Under the pieces are notes generated by a model that saw only the letters and a program-made list of their open reading frames with translations, was not told the DNA's origin and ran no database searches. The translations under genes and the position numbers were made by a program. This document shows positions 25,538-34,500 of a DNA stretch of 64,000 bases, piece by piece. The stretch covers positions 1 through 64,000 of the forward strand of contig JAVEYW010000013.1 in assembly GCA_034003325.1 (NCBI GenBank), given 5' to 3'. This DNA comes from Desulfobacterales bacterium (GTDB lineage: Bacteria > Desulfobacterota > Desulfobacteria > Desulfobacterales > JAFDDL01). Position 1 is the first letter of the stretch; every line of letters starts with the position of its first letter.

Positions 25538-28500
25538 GTGACCGACATCTTTGATGAGTGGTATGGCGAAATCGCGGCCCCCGTTCCGGATTCGGCGGTG
25601 GCTTTGTTTGATGAGTGGGATCAAGAGATGGATGCGGCCGCCGGCGGGCCGGTTGTTTTTGAGAGGTGGGATGCGGAGATTGACCAGGCCAATCAGGCTG
25701 AGGGTCGATCAGTTGGCGATTACACCCGGGCCTTGAGCATTGGCTTTGATAAACTTGGGCAACTTGCAGGCCGGGGGCTGGATGTCGTCGGAATGGATGA
25801 GACTGGTCAAAAAGTTGAGCGGTTTTATAAAGATCGGGAGGCGCAACTTCGCAGTGAACAAAGCCCGTCATATCGGGCTGAGAGGGAAAAGCGGTTTTTC
25901 GTTGAGGATGAATCCGGAAAAACCCGAATGGGAGCTGCCTGGACCAGTGCGCCAAAAATGATCGGGACGGTTTTGGAGTCTCTTCCGGCGATGACGCTGG
26001 GCAGTGGCACCGGGATGGTTCTTGCCAGGGGTTTGATCAAGTTGGGGCTGTCTTCAGGCCTTGCCGGTATTCTCGGCGGGGCGATCGGTGAGGGCAGTAT
26101 GGCGGGCATTGAATCCTCAAAAGACATTTACGACATGGTGCTGGCCGCCCCCATTGAACAGATTTCACAAACAGACGAATTTGCCAAGGCCTATTCTGAG
26201 GCGGCCAGCAATCAATCGCTTACCCATGACCAACTTGTAAAGATCGCCCGCGGTGAGGTTGCAAAGCGGGCGGCCATGATCGGCGGCGCAACGGTCGCGG
26301 GATCAACGGCACTGCTCGGGGCACCCTCCGGAGCGGCAATGGGGCGCCTGGTCGGCGGCGAAGTCGGTAAGCGGCTCCCTACCACGATGCTGAAACAAGC
26401 CGGCCTTGAAATGGCACAGGAAGCGCCTCAGAGCGGCGTTGAGCAGATGGTCTCTAACGTGGCAGGGGCGAGATACAAAGATCCAAAAATTGACATCTTG
26501 CAGGATGTCGGCGAGGCGATGGTGGAAGGGGGCCTTGCCGGGTTTGTTATGGGCGGCGCAATGGGCCACCTTGCTCATAATCAGGGGAAAATTAACCTCT
26601 TGAATCAGCCGGCGCCAGGGCCCGAAACCGATGTTGCAGGGCAGATCAACGACTTAAACATCGGAGATGGCCGAACCGTTGATCTGGACACCTCTTCGGA
26701 TCTGCCATTTGCTTTCCCGGAGCAAACCAAGGATGAACAGGCGGCCATGGAGGTCGATATCCTGCGACAACGGGCGGCGCAAAACGCCCCGCCAGATCGC
26801 ACAAGCGCGTTGCGGCTGCAAAACCAGGATGAAATAAACCGATTGATTAGCCAAGAACAGGCCGCTGAACAAGAACGCATCCGACAGGCGCAGATTGACC
26901 AGGGTTTTGGTGCCCGGACCGGAGATGTCCCGGGTATGGAGGTTGACCAAACTCGTCAGGACGATGAAATTTTAAACAGGTTGGCGGGTGTGCCACTCCC
27001 AGACCGGGACCAGCGGCTTGCATTGCCATACCCTGATAGTATTGATCCGAATGCGATCGCGTTGCCTTATGACGATGCGATTTTTGATGCATGGGACGCG
27101 GAAATGGTGGACTCCCCGATGGAAGCGCCGGCGGGGGCCATGACGCGGATTCCAAACGCGCTGCGGTATGGGCAGCAGTCCTCGGAGTCAATCACGGCCG
27201 AGGCTAATCAGGCTGCAACTTCGCCGTTGAACAATCTCCCGGAGCCTACCGAGGCACAAAAGGAAGCCGGAAACTATCAAAAGGGGCATGTCAAAATCCA
27301 AGGGCTTGATATCTCCATCGAGAACCCTGACGGCTCCACTCGTTCCGGCACGACTCCGGACGGCAAAAAATGGAAAACCACGATGAACGGGCATTACGGT
27401 TATTTCAAGCGGACCGAGGGCAAAGACGGAGATCAGGTGGATGTGTTTGTCGGATTGAAGCCGCGAAAGGCGCATCCCGTTTTCGTTATTGACCAGGTGG
27501 ACCCAGAAACCGGTCAGTTTGATGAACACAAGGTCATTATGGGGGTTGGCACAGAACAGGAAGCCAGGGAATTATACCTGTCCAATTATGAACCCGGTTG
27601 GCGTGGCCTGGGCGCTATCACTCAAATGCATGTTCTACCGTTCAAGAAATGGTTGGCCTCTGGAAAAACCAAAAAGCCGGTTCGTGAAATTCGCAAAGCT
27701 GTACCGGATATTGATATTGAAAGTGCAAAACCGCAGGCTACTAAAAAGCCTCACGAGTTGCCGCTGTCTGAGTTCGAATCAGCCCATGCGCCTCATGAAA
27801 TCACCCGGCAGCAATGGACCGACATGCAACGGGTGGAACGTCGGCGCCTTGGTCAGTCGGAAGAGTCCGGAACCAAGCAAGCCCCGTATGCAGATTATGA
27901 GCAGTATCACCGGCAGGCAGTTAAAGAAGCGGTTGAAAATGGCAAGCCCGTTCCCGGATCAGTCCTTGCCGACTATCCAGACTTGGCAAACCAGAGCCAA
28001 GCAAAAAGGCAATCTTCCCAAATCACCATCCCGGAGAAGGAAAAACAACGCCTTGAAGATTTAAATTTCGAGGGGAAGCGAACGGCTTTTGAACGTGACG
28101 AACAACAAGCTCTTGTGCTTACAGGTGGCCCCCCGGGTGCCGGGAAAAGCACATCTATTAAGGCGCTTGGGCTTAAAACTGATGTTATGGTCCGTGCCGA
28201 CGCTGATCTTATTAAAGAGCAAGCGGGTTACGAGGATCGTGCCGATGCTTTTCATGAAACATCCTCAGAGATCAACAAGCGGGTTGCCAACCGTGCGATA
28301 GACCAAGGCTATCACCTGCTTTACGACTCCTTATTAACCAACTTTGCGTTGGCGGATGAATTAATCCAAAGGGCGTTAGAAAACACGGGCAGGGTTTCAA
28401 TTGCTTTTACGCATATTGATGCGGAAACTTCAATTGTTCGCGCCAAAGCTCGGGTTAAAAGCGGGCAATCGAAAAGAAAGATTCCGCCGGCGGCCTCGAT

Positions 28501-31500
28501 CAAGGGTTATAATCGTGCGTTGCCGACCTTTATCGCCTTGTATAAAAAATATAAAGATAATCCGAATGTCAATTTCGCACTCAGCGACAACAATGTTGAT
28601 GGCCGGAAACAGGTTCTTGTTTTCACCAAAACCGGCAAAGACGAAAAGGTCTTAAATCAAACTCTTTTTGACAATTTGATGCAAACAGACTATGTTGAAA
28701 TCGGATCAGGGGAGGAAACCCGCTATGAACGACGAAAAGACAGAATCAACCCAAAGTCAGGTGAGGACCTCGCGGATAGCGAAAATGTCCGAAGAAGAAT
28801 ATCAGAGGTTTTTGAAAATCAGGGAACACAATCGGACCGCAAAACCCAATCCGCAACTGAGCATCGAGGCGATAACAAAAGCGATGATGGAAAGCTCGGC
28901 GGAAGCCGCACGGCAATACCGGCAAGCCCGGATCGCCCGACTCCTCAAAAACCGCGAAAAGAAGTAACCCCTCAAGCGCCAAGTTCTACCTACGGCACCA
29001 CAAATAAGATCTTCACTCAAAATGCAGCTGCAAAAGCCCGCGAAATTCTACGCAAAAAGTTGAACCAACTTAATGCCGGTATTGATCCGGAAATCTTGCA
29101 GGCGGGCATTACTCTTGCGGGCTATCATATTGAGGCGGGCGCGAAGTCTTTTGTTGCCTATTCACGGGCCATGTTATCCGACCTCGGGGAAGCTGTCCGG
29201 CCATATTTGCGAAGTTTCTATGAAGGCGTGCGATATTATCCGGGGATGGCCTCGGCCGGGATGACTGCGGTTGAAGACATCAAAGAAGTCCCCGCACAGC
29301 CGACACCACAACCGGAGAAAGTGGAACTGCCGGAGGTCCCGTCCGCCCCGCTCGAAACAGAGGGGAAAAGCCCCGGTCTGACCTTTGATCAGGTTGCCAA
29401 GCTGTATAACGACGCCTTCAAAAACATGATGAAATACCGCACCGATCAAGCGGGCGCGGAATATTACGCTGAGGAGCTGGGCCGGCTGGAAGATGAATAT
29501 CCCGAGTGGGTGGAACAGATCGAAAATCAAAAACAATCGAACGCACCGCCCGCGTTGGCAAAAAGCCCCGAAACCCCAAGCATGAAAATAGCCAACTGGA
29601 TTCAGGATGCCCTTCGGACCAAATCAAAGATTGTTTGGACCAAACTTTTCGACAAGGCAAAAGAGGTATTTGGCGGTACGCAGGCCGAAGGGAAATACAC
29701 CCCGCGAGATGCTTACGATGCCATGGAACTCGGCGTTAACCGGTATGTACTTGACCTGGATATCGTCAAGCGGCCGGCCGATGCCGCACAGGCCGCTTAT
29801 GTGTCTCGGTTTTTGAAAAAAAGGGTCGATCTGCTGCCAACTCAAAGCAAACGAACCAAAGAGCAACAGGAGTTCCAACAGTTTTCAACCCCACCGCCAT
29901 TGGCGTATGCCGCCAATTGGGTGGCAAATATTCGGGCGGGTGATATCGCACTGGAACCGAGCGCCGGCACCGGCGGCTTAGCAGCCTTCGCAAAGGCCAT
30001 GGGGGCAAATAAGGTTATAGGGAATGAACTAAGCCCCAGGCGCGCTGAACTGCTCGAACAACTTGGCATTGACCAGGTTTTCCGGGAAAATGCGGAACAA
30101 CTTCATAACGTCCTCCCGGAGGATGTAAAGCCAACCGTCATTGTGATGAATCCGCCGTTTTCGGCGACTGCCGGGCGCATGAGCAAGAACAAGACAGCAT
30201 ATGGCGCCCAACATATCGAACAAGCCCTTGCGCGACTTGAACCCGGTGGGCGACTGGTTGCGATTGTCGGAAAGGGTATGGCCGAGGGGTCGCCGACTTT
30301 CAGGCAATGGTGGGATGGTATCAAGAAAAAATACACTGTCCGGGCCAATGTCGGAATAAACGGCGAAGAATACGCGAAATACGGGACCACGTTTGACAAT
30401 CAACTTTTAGTCATTGACAAAACAGGGGCAACGCAGGAAAATGTAACCATCGGGAAAGTCAACACTATTGAGGAACTTTTCCCGATTCTTGAGGGGGTGA
30501 AAAATGAACGAACCGCTCAAAGCCAACAGGCATTACGCCAACCAACTGGCGAAAAAAGCGCTGTTGAAAGTCAAGGAAGATCCGAACCAAAACCGGCTGT
30601 ATCTTCTGCAATTGGTACTATGGGCGCTGGAAGCAGGCAAGATGGTGCCATACGACGACCAGTTGACCGACCTGGTCGAGACAATGAACCACTCATGGAC
30701 CCCGGACAGGGTGATGAGAGCCTTGACGACCGAGGAGGGGACCGAGGAAAATATAGAGTTGGCGCTTCCGGCAAACGCGGAGGATCTCAATCCTCTGGAT
30801 CTCGCAGAGGCACTACTCGGAAACCTTCACGATTATTGGGCGAGGGTTCACCCGACGTATTACAGCGCGGAGAGCTTGACGAGGATCGCACAACAGCGGT
30901 CCAGGTAGAGGAAACCACCCGTCAAAAATCAACCGCCAAACTCTCAGAATCCATTTATGAGCAATATGTCCCGTCTCGTCTGAGCGTGCCGGGGACAAAG
31001 CCACATCCCACCCCCATGGTGGAAAGTGCCGCCATGGCGGCGGTAGATATGCCAACCCCAAACTATGCCCCGCAACTCGATAAAGATGTTGTTCCTCAAG
31101 GGAAGTTATCCCTCGCGCAGATCGAGCAGGTTGTCTATGCCGGGCAAGCGCACAGCGACAGGCTACCCAATGGCGAGCGACGAGGGTATTTTGTCGGCGA
31201 CGGTACGGGTGTGGGTAAAGGCAGAATCATTTCCGGCATTATCATGGACAACTGGAATCAGGGCCGCAAAAAAGCCGTTTGGTTGTCAAAAACTTTTGAC
31301 CTGATACAGGATGCCAAGCGTGATGCCGACGGTATTGGTTTCCCTGCTAATCGAATTATTCCCCTGAACGCTTATAAAATTGATCAACCAGTTACGTTAA
31401 AAGAGGGTGTGATTTTTTGCACCTATAGCACTCTGGCCGCGAAACAGCGCCCTCAAAGCGCTGAACAAGATACACCTGTCGAGGTCAAGCGACTGGATCA

Positions 31501-34500
31501 ATTGGTCGAATGGCTCGGACCTGATTTTGACGGGGCGCTTGTTTTCGATGAATCTCACAAAATGGGGAATCTGCTTGAACGCAAAGAGGGCTTTAATGTG
31601 AAAAAGCCCGCGCAATCTGCCATGGCCGGAGATGATCTCCAGCGGGCATTGCCAAATGCCCGCATTACCTATGTTTCAGCTACCGGCGCAACGGAACCCC
31701 ATAACCTGGCATATGCCTCTCGCCTCGGATTATGGGGGGACGGGACCCCGTTTGCCTCCAACGATCTTTTTGTTTCCAGCCTTGAAAACTCCGGGGTCGC
31801 GGCCATGGAGTTGGTGGCGCGAGACCTGAAATCGATGGGGCTCTATTTGGCCCGGTCGCTGTCGTTTGACGGCGTTGAGTACGAGCAGCTTACCCATACC
31901 CTTACAGAACCGCAACGCACGATCTATGATTCCCTTGCTGAATCATGGCAAGTGGTGTTGCAAAACATGAACGAGGCCATTGGCTTGACAGGCGTTGGCA
32001 AAAAGGAACGCGGAAGTATTATCTCGCAATTTTGGGGCGCACACCAACGCTTTTTCAATCAGGTTACAACGGCAATGAGCATGCCGAGTGTGATCAAGAG
32101 CATCCGCCGTGATCTTGATGCCGGGCATTCCGCGGTTGTACAGTTGGTTAACACGAACGAAGCGGCACAGGAAAGGGCGTTGACCCGTGCAAAAATTGCC
32201 GGGGATGACATAGCGGAACTTGACTTTACCCCGCGTGAAACGCTGATTGAATATGTGCAAAACGGTTTCCCGGTGCAACAATTTGAGGAATATACCGACG
32301 AGAACGGGAATTTAAGAACGCGGCCCGTGGTGGATTCCGCAGGCAATCCGGTTGTAAACCGCGAGGCAGTTGAAGCCCGTGAAGCCTTAATCAGGCGCCT
32401 TTCCATGTTGCAGGTCCCCCACAACCCGATTGACATGATCCTTGAGGAATTCGGAGAGGGTATGGTGGCTGAGGTAACAGGGCGCAAGCGTCGGGTTCTG
32501 AATGGCAAAGAGCAAAAGCGTGGTGCGGCATCCAAGGTTACAGAATCAAAAGCCTTTATGGATGGGAAAAAGCGAGTGCTTGTTTTCTCCCAGGCCGGCG
32601 GGACCGGCGCGAGTTACCATGCGGACATTGCAGCAAAGAACCAACAAAAACGGATTCATTACCTGCTTCAGGCCGGATGGCGAGCGGATGAGGCAACGCA
32701 GGGCTTTGGCCGGACACACCGGTCGAACCAGGCGCAGCCGCCTAAATACATACCCGTATCGACCGACCTGAAGGGTCAAAAACGCTTTGTCTCATCGATC
32801 GCACGGCGGTTGGACCAGTTGGGCGCTCTTACCAAAGGACAACGGCAAACAGGGTCGCAGGGGATTTTTAAGGCGACGGATAACCTTGAAAATGATCACG
32901 CAAACGCAGCATGGTCATGGTTCGTTGATGACCTATTCGCCCGGCAGATCGACGGCATCGACTTTGAAGATTTTATGAGCCAGACGGCCCTGCCTCTTTT
33001 AAAGGAAGACGAAATGGGCCAGCTCAGGCTTAATGTCCCGCCGCTGAAGCAGTTTTTAAACCGGCTGTTATCCTTGAAAGTCGATATGCAAAACAAGGTG
33101 TTTGGCGAATTTGAACAACGATATGCCGATGTGCTTTTAAAGGCTGAACAGAAAGGCACCCTCGACAAAGGCATGGCGAATCTTGAAGCCGAATCGGCCC
33201 GCATCTTGGATGAAACACTTTTGCGGACCGATGAACGAACAGGGGCGCAAACCAAGCTGATCAAACTCCAGACAACCCACAAGCGGCCCCTCATGCAATG
33301 GGACGTTTTTCGGGAAGAATATCCAGCCCCAAGGCATGGTTTTTGGACCAACAATCAAAGCGGAGCTGTGTTTGCAGCTTTCCCTGGTGGGACAAAGGAT
33401 ATGCCGGATGGTTCAATAGAGACAATGGTGAATCTAAAAACCATCAACCAGGCCTATGTCAAAAAGATCCCGCGCAAAGAATTGGAGGAGCGATACGGCA
33501 AGATCAGTGAAATTGAGGCCGAAAACCTTTGGACGAAACAATATGATGATGCCGAAAAAATCAGAACGGCAGAGCAATACATGCTATCTGGGTTGCTGCT
33601 GCCAATCTGGAATGAGATCCAAGGGTTTTCAAGGGGAGTGTATCGCGCCCAAACTGATGACGGGGTGAGAATTGTAGGGCCTCTTGTTGCGCCTGATTTT
33701 GTGGGAACTCTGGTCGAGCGGTTCGGGGTGGAAGCCGAGCGGCCAAAAATGACCGGCGAGACTGCGTTCGATACCGTATATGAAAATGGCAAAACGCTTG
33801 AACTTGAAAACGGGTGGAAAGTCGGTCGTCGTCAAGTTTCTGGGGAAACCCGCATTGAGGTTGAGATAAAGGCCGAGGGGGATCTTTCGACGGCCGTTGA
33901 TCAGCTTGAGAAACTCGGTGCTTTTTCCGAAACTATCAATTGGAAGACGCGCGTGTTTGTTCCCACCGGTACGACCGGCGAAAAGGTAATGCAGGATATC
34001 ATTGCGCGATATCCCGTTGTCAGAGTTACCGGGGGTAAATCTGAGAGCGATAGCGCAGATCGTCAAGCACCTGCGAAGCGGCCGGCATATACCGGTGGAG
34101 CGACCGTAGATACAACGCAAGCGGATGGCCACAATTACTATGTCAACATTCAAGGCAAAGGTTTTGTGAAAGCGCCGGCTAATGCCGCCAAGGCAGATTT
34201 ATCGCCATTGGGTGTGGACGCCTTTATTCATCGCGATGAGGATGGCGAATGGGTTGTCACCGAGGCCACAACAGGCCTGAAAGTTGTCGCTGCCGAGGAC
34301 GAACATGGCGCCATAAAGGCTGCCAGAAATAAGATCCGGGATTTTGGCAAAGACAAATTTGACCAATTAGTTAACGACCAGATTGAAAAAAATGGCGCGT
34401 CTCCCTGGGCACAAGCCAAAAAAATCCTTGGTAATGAGGGCGGATTCGTTGATTTGTCCGTTCTTTTTACGAAAGCGCCCGATAATTTCGAATTCGATGA

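Noticed and set aside
27489..28064. 191-codon frame in +1 frame of the giant
   Set aside because: Unlike the two nested genes, it overlaps a folded domain of the giant, has no ribosome site and encodes an irregular Lys/Arg/Trp-rich product.
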